From NCBI GenBank assembly GCA_913020115.1, contig CAJWBQ010000005.1, positions 1-64,000 of the forward strand: a DNA stretch of 64,000 nt. The letters run 5' to 3'. The notes beneath the pieces were generated by a model that saw only the letters and a list, made by a program, of their open reading frames with translations, made no database searches and was not told where the DNA came from. Shown one piece after another: positions 53,539 through 62,111 of the stretch. Numbering within the stretch: the first letter of the stretch is position 1; every line of letters begins with the position of its first letter. Position numbers and translations under genes: made by a program. The DNA is from an uncultured Cellvibrionales bacterium (GTDB lineage Bacteria; Pseudomonadota; Gammaproteobacteria; Pseudomonadales; Cellvibrionaceae).

Positions 53539-54417
53539 ATGAAAGACCTGAAAATTGGTTTTGTGGGGCTAGGCCTAATGGGCAGGCCCATGGTTTCTCG
53601 TTTGTTAGCGGAAAATTACTCCGTTGTCGTCTGGAATCGTACGCCGGAAAAGGCCCAGACTTTAGTGGGGGAGGGGGCTAAACTTGCGTCTGATATTGCC
53701 GATTTAGTCTGTAATGTTGATGTGGTCATGACGTGCTTGAGTGATACGGCTGCCGTTGAAGACCTAGTTTTCGGAGTTCAGGGTATTGCCCAATTCGGGG
53801 CGCCGGAAAAAACCCTGATCGACTTTTCCAGTATTGATCCTTTGGCGAGTAAAGAGTTCGCCTTACGCCTACAACAGCAATGTGAGATGCAGTGGATTGA
53901 TGCCCCGGTATCGGGGGGAACGGCGGGCGCGAAAGCCGGCACCCTCATTATCATGGCCGGTGGCAATGTCGATCGCCTCGAGAGCGTCCGCGAGGTATTT
54001 GACCCTCTTTGTTCGCGGCTAACCTATATGGGGGGGGCGGGAGCGGGCCAGATGACTAAGCTGTGCAATCAGATGGTTGTGGCATGCAACTCTCTGGTGA
54101 TTGCCGAGATGATGGCACTTGGGCGCTCGGCAGGTGTTGATGTAGGGTGCTTGCCAGAGGCCTTGGCGGGGGGATTTGCCGACTCCATTCCGTTTCAGAT
54201 CCTTGCTCCACAGATGGCCGCACATGACTTTACGCTAAAATGGAAAGTCGCTACGCTGCTCAAGGACATTGATGGGGCGGTACAAATGGCGGAAAAACTA
54301 CAGAGTGAAACCCCTATGAGCCGCAAAGGCAGCGATTTATTGCGGGCCTGCGCGGAAGCAGGCAATAGCGATAGGGACCTATCTTCTTTGATTACAATGT
54401 ATGAACCAAGTGCTTGA
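53539..54417 (+). CDS. 3-hydroxyisobutyrate/tartronate-semialdehyde reductase-family dehydrogenase
   Basis: A 292-residue beta-hydroxyacid dehydrogenase. GFVGLGLMGRPM (about 7-18) binds NAD(P); DAPVSGGTAGAKAGTL (about 119-134) and catalytic K174 (QMTKLCNQ) are family signatures. ATG 53539 is taken since the similarity starts there; the 36 upstream codons are the MFS tail in another frame. Combined with the Hyi-like gene it could handle a hydroxy/semialdehyde acid. Confidence 0.86.
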   Translation: MKDLKIGFVGLGLMGRPMVSRLLAENYSVVVWNRTPEKAQTLVGEGAKLASDIADLVCNVDVVMTCLSDTAAVEDLVFGVQGIAQFGAPEKTLIDFSSIDPLASKEFALRLQQQCEMQWIDAPVSGGTAGAKAGTLIIMAGGNVDRLESVREVFDPLCSRLTYMGGAGAGQMTKLCNQMVVACNSLVIAEMMALGRSAGVDVGCLPEALAGGFADSIPFQILAPQMAAHDFTLKWKVATLLKDIDGAVQMAEKLQSETPMSRKGSDLLRACAEAGNSDRDLSSLITMYEPSA

Positions 54418-54447
54418 TTGACCTTCAAGCCCGCACTGTTTAAAGTG

Positions 54448-54461
54448 TGACCCTAAAGTCA
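54448..54461. promoter_or_regulatory. Imperfect operator TGACC-CTAA-AGTCA upstream of TetR
   Basis: TGACCCTAAAGTCA has one mismatch in the second half site. It lies 36 bases before the TetR ATG, as for autoregulation, and weaker than the other sites. A half site TGACC at 54419 precedes it. Confidence 0.65.
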
Positions 54462-54497
54462 GGTTGACTCCCCACAAAACTCTTGAATTATTTGACT

Positions 54498-55229
54498 ATG
54501 TTTAAACCCATTCGATATGCCACGTACCTTGAAGCTGAGGCTCAGGAAATCACTGCTGTGCGCAGTGGTAAGAAAACACGTTTGCGCTTAATGGCGGCTA
54601 TGGCGAGGCTGTTGCAGTCCGTTTCTTATAACGATGTGAAGGTCATCGACATCTGTAAAGAGGCGGGCTCGGCAAAAGGAACCTTCTTTATCTATTTTAA
54701 AACCAAGGAGGAAATTGTCGATGAGTTACTGCATGAATATATCGAGTTCGAACATAGAACCATGCCTGTTTTGGATGCCGGAATGGAACGCTGGCTAGCG
54801 GTTAAAACCATTGTGGAATGGTATGAACTGACGTTTTCGGTCAACCACGGTCTCATCAACTATATGGTGCAACTCAGCAGCTTGGATAAGTCTTACTATC
54901 AGTTATGGAGAACGAGAAACCAGCGTTTGATCGATAGGTGGATGCCATTGATCGAAGAGACTTTAAACTTACCGAGTGCGGCAAGAGATCTGCTGGATCT
55001 AGCCGTTCACTCTGTAGGATCAATTATGGACCAAAGCTTATTTTCACGTTACGGCGTTGGAGCTGATCACAGCGATGTCGATGTCCAAAGCCCTGATATG
55101 TTGATCGAATTGCACAGCTTGCTTATGTTTCGGGCAATTTATGGCTGTGATCCTGGTGATTCTAGTATCAAGTATGTTGCTGCCTTGCTGAAGAAAAATT
55201 TAGGAAGTGAAAATAAAAAAGACCGCTAA
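54498..55229 (+). CDS. TetR-family transcriptional regulator (candidate regulon repressor)
   Basis: A 243-residue regulator. The N-terminal HTH is VKVIDICKEAGSAKGTFFIYFKTKEEI (about 46-72), the normal TetR DNA-binding signature. The C-terminal ligand domain is helical and not recognised. ATG 54498 is used; an earlier TTG at 54483 would be odd. No other regulator is encoded between 35.7 and 63.9 kb, and the family palindrome precedes the gene, so it probably reads TGACC-N4-GGTCA. Its ligand is presumably an acyl-CoA or product of the pathway. Confidence 0.86.
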   Translation: MFKPIRYATYLEAEAQEITAVRSGKKTRLRLMAAMARLLQSVSYNDVKVIDICKEAGSAKGTFFIYFKTKEEIVDELLHEYIEFEHRTMPVLDAGMERWLAVKTIVEWYELTFSVNHGLINYMVQLSSLDKSYYQLWRTRNQRLIDRWMPLIEETLNLPSAARDLLDLAVHSVGSIMDQSLFSRYGVGADHSDVDVQSPDMLIELHSLLMFRAIYGCDPGDSSIKYVAALLKKNLGSENKKDR

Positions 55230-55239
55230 AGCGGCCTTT
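55218..55239. terminator. Bidirectional terminator between TetR and TonB receptor
   Basis: AAAG-A-CCGCT / AGCGG-C-CTTT forms a stem with one A-C mismatch and a 2-base loop, flanked by A-runs and T-runs, between the convergent genes. Confidence 0.75.
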
Positions 55240-55267
55240 AAAAAGAGCTGGATAAGCAAGCAAGAGT

Positions 55268-57667
55268 TTAGAACTCTACCGAGGCGTTAATGCCAAAAGT
55301 TCGTGGACGGCTCGAGAGAAACTCCCCTCGGGAATGGCTGTAAACACCAGCGCTTTCATCGCCAATATTGTTTACAAACAACTTAACTTGCCAGCCTTCA
55401 TCAGAGATGGCAGCCAGACTTACAGTCCCTAAGCCATATGCTTCAGACCTTTCAAGAGCAACCTCCGCGGGGTCTTTAAAGGCTTCTGCCGTGTAGCTGT
55501 AGTTTGCGCGCAGAACACCTTCAACTCCCTGCACGATACCAAAGCTGTAAGACCCACCTATGTTGTAGGTGTAGTTAGGAATCCCAGCGAGATTACCACC
55601 TTTTTCAAAGGACGTTGAGCCATCGGGAAAGACCACATCGTCATCCAGTTTAGCGTCGGTGTAGGCCGCACTGAAGTTTAACTCTAGGGCGCTGGAGACG
55701 ATCGCGACTGCTTCGATTTCAATACCTTGGCTAAGTGCGCTTTCAGCGTTAATGATTGTGGGAAACCCTAAACCTGTAGGATCATAGTGCACTTGAACAT
55801 CTTCCCAGTTCATTAAGAAGAGAGCACCATTGAGCGTAACTCGGCCTTCATACCAGCTGGTCTTAGCCCCTATTTCGTAGTTAATTAAGGTGTCAGGGTC
55901 GTAGGACCTTGGCAGGGTTCCTATAGGCATTCCTGTCAAGCCTTCGTTTGCCAGAGAGAAAGTATTGGCCCCGCCAGCACGAAATCCTTTCGAGACAGTG
56001 CCATAAACCATATGTTCGTCGCTTACTTGGTAACTGAGGTTCAGTTTCCAAGTGTTTTCATAAATGGTTGTTTGATCTTCTGTGCGAATTGGTAGGCCAA
56101 GCGCATTAACAGCATTGATCGCACTGGTGGCTGCAAGTGGTACATTACCCCCCGTAGCTGCCATCGTGCCGCCAAAGACACCGCCGAAAGTTGCCGCTTG
56201 AATAAAGTAACCGCCATTTTCTGAAGTGGACTCGCGTTTCTCTTCGAAGTAGCGAGCACCAATGCTTGCGATCAGTTTGTCGGTGATTACATAGTTGATC
56301 TCGCCAAAGACGGCACGTTGTTCAAAGTTGGTATCTTCCTCGGAAAAAAGTGGATAGACATTTTGCGAATAGCTGCCAAATGCTCCACCGGCGCCCAAGT
56401 CTACGGTAGGCCTGAGAATATCGCTGATATCAGGTGTGGAAAAGCCAAAATCACCGACTTGGTTTTGTCGGTCTTTGTAGAAAACACCGGCCTGCCAGCT
56501 AAGCGCATCTTCACCGGCATAGGAGACGCGGAATTCCTGAGTGAAAATCTCCTCTTTCGAACTTCGCAGATTACCGACGCCGGTTAAGGGCGTTGGGTCT
56601 GTCACGAAGGTAGGATCGCTAGAGATTGAACTCGCTATGCCCACTAGCCCTGCGAGGTCTCTTGCAATGGCAGTTTCTCGATCAAAGTAAGAAGTAGAGG
56701 AGACGAATTGATGGTGCTCGCGATTGTAGGTAAGCGTCATATTATATTGACCGTATTGGTCAGTACCGGGCTCTGCAACAGAGATGGATGTTTCCCGCGC
56801 TCGATAGCTTCCAGCAAGGGTGCCTGCTGGGTTGGAAGTGTCTTCTGAGTACGCAGCACTGCGCCCGTCAAGTTCTACATCTTGGTAGATTGCCGCTAAA
56901 TCAAGGGTAAGGTTCTCACTGGCTAACCAGCGTAGACTTAAGCGCCCACCCGCGAGCTCTTCACTGTTTACATCCTCTTTACCGATATTAGGGGCATCGA
57001 CAAAACCCGCGCTATCGCGATGCTGGAGAACCGCGCGAGCGGCTAAGACACCTTCGATAATTGGAAGGTTGAGCATAATGTTCGTAGAGCTGCTGTTGCC
57101 GCCATCGGTGGTGCTTGAGGCCGTGCCATCTATTTTTGCCGCAAAAACTTTTGTATCTGGTTTGTTCATAATCACTTTGATGGTGCCGCCAAGAGACCCT
57201 TCGCCGTAAAGCGTGCCTTGAGGGCCGCGGAGAACCTCGATGCGCTGAACATCAAAACTCTTGATCGATGGCTGGCCGTTGCCTTGAATTCCGGAGATGG
57301 GCATGTCATCAATGTAGATGGCGACAGGGGATGAGCTTCCACCCAATGGTGAGATCCCCCGCAATGTGATGCTACTTTCTACAGAGGATTGCGCGTGTAA
57401 CTCAAACCCCGGCACTCGAGCAGCGAAATCCTGAAAATCATCTATGCCTTGCTCTGCCAGCATGTCACCGGTGAGTGCTGTAAGGCTCAATGGCACCTCT
57501 TGCAGACTTTGTTCACGGCGTTGAGCGGTGACAATGATTTCTTCCAAGAGATTGTCTTCATCCTGCGCATAGACTGGCGCGATATTTGTTTGTGTCAGCA
57601 CCAGTAGGCTTATTGCCATTGCAAGTTTGTGAGGCTTACCTGGTTTGAATAGTGGCTTACTTTTCAT
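55268..57667 (-). CDS. TonB-dependent outer-membrane receptor of the regulon
   Basis: A 799-residue receptor: signal peptide ending near PVYA, TonB-box-like LEEIIVTAQRREQ, plug (RGISPLGGSS..., LRGPQGTLYGEGSLGGTI) and a barrel ending INASVEF with the expected terminal Phe. GGAGGAG lies five bases before ATG 57667; the longer frame adds seven residues. Operator 57743 is 76 bases upstream. It is the presumed importer of the compound degraded by the regulon. Distinct from the receptor at 15826. Confidence 0.9.
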   Translation of the reverse strand: MKSKPLFKPGKPHKLAMAISLLVLTQTNIAPVYAQDEDNLLEEIIVTAQRREQSLQEVPLSLTALTGDMLAEQGIDDFQDFAARVPGFELHAQSSVESSITLRGISPLGGSSSPVAIYIDDMPISGIQGNGQPSIKSFDVQRIEVLRGPQGTLYGEGSLGGTIKVIMNKPDTKVFAAKIDGTASSTTDGGNSSSTNIMLNLPIIEGVLAARAVLQHRDSAGFVDAPNIGKEDVNSEELAGGRLSLRWLASENLTLDLAAIYQDVELDGRSAAYSEDTSNPAGTLAGSYRARETSISVAEPGTDQYGQYNMTLTYNREHHQFVSSTSYFDRETAIARDLAGLVGIASSISSDPTFVTDPTPLTGVGNLRSSKEEIFTQEFRVSYAGEDALSWQAGVFYKDRQNQVGDFGFSTPDISDILRPTVDLGAGGAFGSYSQNVYPLFSEEDTNFEQRAVFGEINYVITDKLIASIGARYFEEKRESTSENGGYFIQAATFGGVFGGTMAATGGNVPLAATSAINAVNALGLPIRTEDQTTIYENTWKLNLSYQVSDEHMVYGTVSKGFRAGGANTFSLANEGLTGMPIGTLPRSYDPDTLINYEIGAKTSWYEGRVTLNGALFLMNWEDVQVHYDPTGLGFPTIINAESALSQGIEIEAVAIVSSALELNFSAAYTDAKLDDDVVFPDGSTSFEKGGNLAGIPNYTYNIGGSYSFGIVQGVEGVLRANYSYTAEAFKDPAEVALERSEAYGLGTVSLAAISDEGWQVKLFVNNIGDESAGVYSHSRGEFLSSRPRTFGINASVEF

Positions 57668-57742
57668 CACTCTCCTCCGAATTATCATTATTAAGTGAGG
57701 CTAGCTCTGTACTCACAATGCTGCCTAGCATCTCAGCTGTTA

Positions 57743-57756
57743 TGACCTCGGGGTCA
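57743..57756. promoter_or_regulatory. Operator TGACC-TCGG-GGTCA
   Basis: TGACCTCGGGGTCA, intact half sites. On the minus strand it is followed by TAAC, as if overlapping the -10 of the receptor promoter. Confidence 0.78.
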
Positions 57757-57964
57757 GTTTAAGATTGAATTCCGTCTAGTGTCAAGTATCAAAAATCATT
57801 AAAGCGCTACTTTATCGCAAATATTGGTTGAAATCTCAGAGAATCAACCTGATTGCGAGCAGCGAAAGACTGCTCATGTGTAGGGTATGGCTGGATCTGC
57901 CCTAGTAAGCGTACATCAGTGAGCTCCGAAGCTAACTTGTATTTAATAAAAGTATCGCTTAATA

Positions 57965-57978
57965 TGACCCAGAGGTCA
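57965..57978. promoter_or_regulatory. Operator TGACC-CAGA-GGTCA
   Basis: TGACCCAGAGGTCA, 58 bases before the AceE ATG, followed by TAAG exactly as at 41242. Confidence 0.78.
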
Positions 57979-58036
57979 TAAGGTATCCCTCAGCTGCAAG
58001 CCTGCAGAAAACTTGGTACTTACAAAGGGTTACATA

Positions 58037-60742
58037 ATGTCTGAAGTCGCAAGCACAAATCTTCAATTCGATGAGGCCGCCGTAGAGCTACAGGAGTGGT
58101 TAGAATCATTAGACTATGTCATCAAGTCACAAGGTGGCGAGCGCGCTAAAGACTTGTTGCGACAGCTGCAAAATCAACTGCTGCAAAGCGGCGTCAAGCT
58201 CGATGAGGCGACACTGAATACTGCTTACCGCAATACCATTGATCTCGCGGCCGAGCCGGCCTATCCCGGTAATCTGGCGATAGAAAAAAAGATCGAAAAC
58301 TTGATTCGCTGGAATGCTATGGCGATGGTCCTGCAAGCGGTAGATAGCGGCAGTGGGGTGGGTGGGCATATTGCTACCTATGCTTCAGCCGCAACGATGC
58401 TAGAGGTGGGATTTAACCATTTATTTCGGAACAAAGACGAGAGCTATGGTGGCGACCAAGTTAATGTCCAGGCGCACGCTGCGCCGGGGATTTACGCGCG
58501 CTCTTTTTTGGAAGGGCGCTTGAGTGAAGCCCAATTGAAAAATTTTCGGCGACAATTGCAAGCGGGCGGGGGACTGCCCTCCTATCCTCATCCGCGTCAG
58601 TTATCTGAGTTTTGGCAATCGCCCACCGCGTCCATGGGGCTGTCGACACCGAGTGCAATTTATCAAGCTCGTTTTGCCAAGTACCTAGAAGCTCGTGGAT
58701 TAAAACCCTCAAATGGTGGAAAAATCTGGAATTTCATTGGCGATGGAGAATCAGACGAGCCCGAGGTCTTGGGGACTATCAACATCGCCTCACGGGAAAA
58801 ATTAGACAACTTAGTATTAGTGGTTAATTGTAATTTGCAACGTTTGGATGGACCGGTTCGAGGCAACGGCAAAGTAATTCAAGAATTGGAGCGAAGCTTT
58901 CGCGGGGCAGACTGGCAGGTAATAAAAGTTATTTGGGGCAGCGGCTGGGACAGTTTACTGGCACGTGATACCGAAGGCGTATTGCAGCAGCGCATGGATG
59001 AAGCCCTAGACGGCGATTATCAGATGTATTCTGTTTCCGATGGCGGAGTGCAGCGGGAACACTGGGTTGAAAGGGCGTCCGAGTCAGCGGCCTCTTTACA
59101 GCTAAGGGCGTTGATGAAAGGCGTTACCAATGAAGAGCTTCGCGAAATTAAACGTGGAGGCCAAGACCCAAAGAAGATTCACGCCGCTTTTGCCCAAGCA
59201 GCCAAAACAAGCGGTAAACCCACAGTGATCCTCGTTAAGACGGTCAAGGGCGACGATATGGGAGAGGGTACACAGGGACGTAATACGGCTCATCAGAAGA
59301 AACAATTGTCTCGAGAGGAGCGAATTGCCTGCGGCCGGCGCTATGGCATTCCATTGAGTGATGATCAATTGGCTGCGGCGGAGCTATACAAGCCAAAAAT
59401 TGATAGCGAAGAAATTCAGTATCTACAGAAACAGCGAGAGCGGCTGGGAGGTTTCCTGCCACAGCGTCAGGTGCAATGCACTGCGGTTACACCGCCCTCC
59501 AGAAGTTTGTTTGCCGAGCTGTTCGCCGGTACGGGGGAGCGACCAATCTCGACCACCATGGCGATGGTGCGCTTGCTGGCTAAGCTGCTCAAAGACAAGG
59601 AGCTTGGTCGTTTTGTAGTGCCTATTGTACCTGACGAAGCGCGTACTTTTGGTATGGAAGCCTTGTTCCGTGAGGCGGGTATCTATTCCCCTGAAGGCCA
59701 AAAATACCAACCCGTGGATGTTGATAGTTTGTTGCCCTACAAAGAAGCGGCCGATGGTCAGATTTTGCAAGAGGGAATTTGTGAGGCGGGCGCCATGGCA
59801 TCATTTATGGCTGCAGGCACGGCCTATGCCACTCACGGGGTGCCGACAATTCCCTTCTATATTTTCTATTCTATGTTTGGCTTCCAGCGAGTGGGCGACA
59901 TGATATGGGCTTGCGCGGACAGTATGGCACGTGGTTTTTTGCTGGGAGGGACCGCAGGACGCACCACGCTCAACGGTGAAGGTTTACAGCATCAGGATGG
60001 GCACTCTCTTTTGTTGGCCGCAAGCGTGCCCAACCTGCGTAGTTACGACCCTGCCTTCGCTTACGAATTGGCCGTGATAGTGCGAGATGGTATCCGAGCG
60101 ATGTATCAAGATGGGGAAAAAGTTTTCTATTACCTCACGGTTTACAACGAAAATTACCCAATGCCGGCAATGGCAGAAGGAGTTGAAGGAGGCATCCTCA
60201 AAGGCCTATACCGTTTTCAGCAGTATGAACTAGCCGATAAGGACGCGCTCAAGGTTAATCTACTTGGCAGTGGCCCCATTATGCAGCAGGTGATTCGCGC
60301 GCAATCACTGCTGGCTGAATATGGTGTTGCGGTGGATATATGGAGTGTGACTAGTTATACCGAGTTGTCACGGGACGCTCAGACAGTGGACCGTTGGAAT
60401 CGTTTGAATCCGGAAGAGGTAGTAAAAAAATCCCACCTTGCTCAGTCATTTAGTGATGAGCCTAGAGTGACAGTGGCGGCGTCAGATTATATGAAAGCAT
60501 TGCCAGATTCTATTGCCCGCTGGGTGCCAGGTGAATACATCACTCTCGGGACGGACGGTTTTGGGATTTGTGATTCCCGCGAGGCATTGCGTGAGCATTT
60601 TGAAGTCGATGCCGAGCATATCGCCTACAGCGCACTTTATGGTTTGTACAAGACCGGAAAATTTACGAGCGAACAATTAGCCTTGGCTAAGGCCGATTGG
60701 GCCATATTCGCAGATAAAAGACCACCGGTAGAAGATTATTAG
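58037..60742 (+). CDS. aceE: Homodimeric 2-oxo acid dehydrogenase E1 (AceE type)
   Basis: A 901-residue thiamine-diphosphate enzyme, standard length for AceE. GGHIATYASAATMLEVGF (about 103-120), the ThDP motif GDGESDEPEVLGTINIA (about 235-251) with later NCNLQRLDGPVRGN, and EGLQHQDGHS (about 645) are hallmarks. It decarboxylates pyruvate (or a related 2-oxo acid) and reductively acylates the E2 lipoyl group. ATG 58037 has AAAGGG seven bases upstream. It heads an operon with E2 and an acyl-CoA dehydrogenase, under the operator at 57965, so is a pathway-dedicated paralogue. Confidence 0.92.
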   Translation: MSEVASTNLQFDEAAVELQEWLESLDYVIKSQGGERAKDLLRQLQNQLLQSGVKLDEATLNTAYRNTIDLAAEPAYPGNLAIEKKIENLIRWNAMAMVLQAVDSGSGVGGHIATYASAATMLEVGFNHLFRNKDESYGGDQVNVQAHAAPGIYARSFLEGRLSEAQLKNFRRQLQAGGGLPSYPHPRQLSEFWQSPTASMGLSTPSAIYQARFAKYLEARGLKPSNGGKIWNFIGDGESDEPEVLGTINIASREKLDNLVLVVNCNLQRLDGPVRGNGKVIQELERSFRGADWQVIKVIWGSGWDSLLARDTEGVLQQRMDEALDGDYQMYSVSDGGVQREHWVERASESAASLQLRALMKGVTNEELREIKRGGQDPKKIHAAFAQAAKTSGKPTVILVKTVKGDDMGEGTQGRNTAHQKKQLSREERIACGRRYGIPLSDDQLAAAELYKPKIDSEEIQYLQKQRERLGGFLPQRQVQCTAVTPPSRSLFAELFAGTGERPISTTMAMVRLLAKLLKDKELGRFVVPIVPDEARTFGMEALFREAGIYSPEGQKYQPVDVDSLLPYKEAADGQILQEGICEAGAMASFMAAGTAYATHGVPTIPFYIFYSMFGFQRVGDMIWACADSMARGFLLGGTAGRTTLNGEGLQHQDGHSLLLAASVPNLRSYDPAFAYELAVIVRDGIRAMYQDGEKVFYYLTVYNENYPMPAMAEGVEGGILKGLYRFQQYELADKDALKVNLLGSGPIMQQVIRAQSLLAEYGVAVDIWSVTSYTELSRDAQTVDRWNRLNPEEVVKKSHLAQSFSDEPRVTVAASDYMKALPDSIARWVPGEYITLGTDGFGICDSREALREHFEVDAEHIAYSALYGLYKTGKFTSEQLALAKADWAIFADKRPPVEDY

Positions 60743-60751
60743 GGGAAAGTA

Positions 60752-62059
60752 ATGTCAAATTACATTGTACTGCCGGAGCTTGGAGAAGGCATCGACGAAG
60801 GAACTATTACCAATATTGTGGTGGGAGTGGGCGACCAGGTTGAAGAAGGGCAAACCCTGCTGGAGGTGGAAACCGATAAGGTGGTGTTGGAAGTTCCTGC
60901 TAAAAACTCCGGTATCGTGGGGGAACTTTTTATTTCTGAGGGGCAAAGTGTAAGTCCCGGTGTTCGCTTACTCAGTTTGCAAGAAGGGGTACTTGCTGGC
61001 GATGATAAAAATAAAGTTATCATTGAAACCGAGAGAACTGCGGAGCCTGAATTGATTAAATCTCGGCCAGAGGAACTAATTCCCGATACCAATTCTGGCG
61101 CGGTGGAATTTAAAATTGAGGAGCGTAGAACAGGTAATCCTGGGTCAACAATTCCGGCCGCTCCAAGTGCGAGGCGCCTCGCCCGGGAAATTGGTGTGGA
61201 CATTCTTCAGGTGGCGGGCAGCGGTTTAAAGGGACGAATCACCAAGTCGGATGTTAAAACCTTCGCCAAGCAGCAGCGCTTGCATGACTCTTCGGAAAGC
61301 GATGTTAGTACTAGTGTCGTGGATACTGTTTCAATGAGAGCTTTGCCTAAGCTTGAAACGTTTGGGCCCAATAAACGTGAAGCCCTGAGCCGGGTGGAAC
61401 AGACAACGGCCCACAATATGAATCATGCTTGGGCTCAAGTACCTCACGCATGGTTACAGGAAAAAATAGATATTACCGAGCTAGAAGCGAGTCGTCAGAA
61501 ACACAAGGCCCAAGTGAAAAGCTCGGGAGGAGCACTTACATTGACGGCGATTATGGTGAAAGCCGTGGCGCGAGCATTGCAGCGATACCCTCGTTTTAAT
61601 GCAGCACTTGATAGCGCTCGCAACGAACTGGTATATCGGGATTATTACCATGTGGGCGTCGCGGTAGATACGCCTGCGGGGCTGGTGGTGCCGAAGGTTG
61701 AGAATGCGAATGACAAAAGCCTCTCGGATATTGCGCTAAACCTTAGTGAACTATCGACCAGAGCGCGAGATCGAAAATTAAGCGCAAAAGACTTGTCCGG
61801 CGCAGGATTTACTATTTCAAATTTGGGTGGTATTGGCGTGAGCGGAATTTTTCCGATTGTTAATTGGCCTCAAGTTGCCATCTTAGGCCTTGCGACCAGT
61901 CAAATAGAGCCCCGCTTCATTGAGGGCGAGTTTTCACCGCGTTTGGTGATGCCGCTCACCCTAGGCTTTGACCATCGAGTGATAAACGGTGCGGACGGCG
62001 CCCATTTTTTGCAGTACATAAAATCCCTATTAGAAGACCCTTTTAGGCTATTGCTTTGA
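60752..62059 (+). CDS. Dihydrolipoyl acyltransferase E2
   Basis: A 435-residue E2 with a single lipoyl domain (1-78, lipoyl lysine K43 in ETDKVVLE), a subunit-binding domain at 138-168 (PSARRLAREIGVD...GRITKSDV) and a catalytic domain from about 200 with H408 in DHRVINGADGAHF. Ten bases after the E1 gene. No E3 (lipoamide dehydrogenase) is in the window, so the housekeeping E3 would be shared. Fewer lipoyl domains than typical AceF (two or three) in gammaproteobacteria. Confidence 0.9.
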   Translation: MSNYIVLPELGEGIDEGTITNIVVGVGDQVEEGQTLLEVETDKVVLEVPAKNSGIVGELFISEGQSVSPGVRLLSLQEGVLAGDDKNKVIIETERTAEPELIKSRPEELIPDTNSGAVEFKIEERRTGNPGSTIPAAPSARRLAREIGVDILQVAGSGLKGRITKSDVKTFAKQQRLHDSSESDVSTSVVDTVSMRALPKLETFGPNKREALSRVEQTTAHNMNHAWAQVPHAWLQEKIDITELEASRQKHKAQVKSSGGALTLTAIMVKAVARALQRYPRFNAALDSARNELVYRDYYHVGVAVDTPAGLVVPKVENANDKSLSDIALNLSELSTRARDRKLSAKDLSGAGFTISNLGGIGVSGIFPIVNWPQVAILGLATSQIEPRFIEGEFSPRLVMPLTLGFDHRVINGADGAHFLQYIKSLLEDPFRLLL

Positions 62060-62111
62060 GAGCAAGCTATTGCGCTCGCCTTTTAACTCCCTTTTAAACA
62101 GAGAATATATT

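Larger units (their letters stand above)
57668..58036. promoter_or_regulatory. Divergent promoter region, TonB receptor and aceE-like operon
   Basis: 369 bases with operators at 57743-57756 and 57965-57978, one near each transcription start. No gene. The first lies directly upstream of the receptor and the second before the AceE gene. Confidence 0.72.

Noticed and set aside
54419..54432. TGACCTTCAAG after the dehydrogenase gene
   Set aside because: Only one half site of the palindrome is present; noted but not called as a site.
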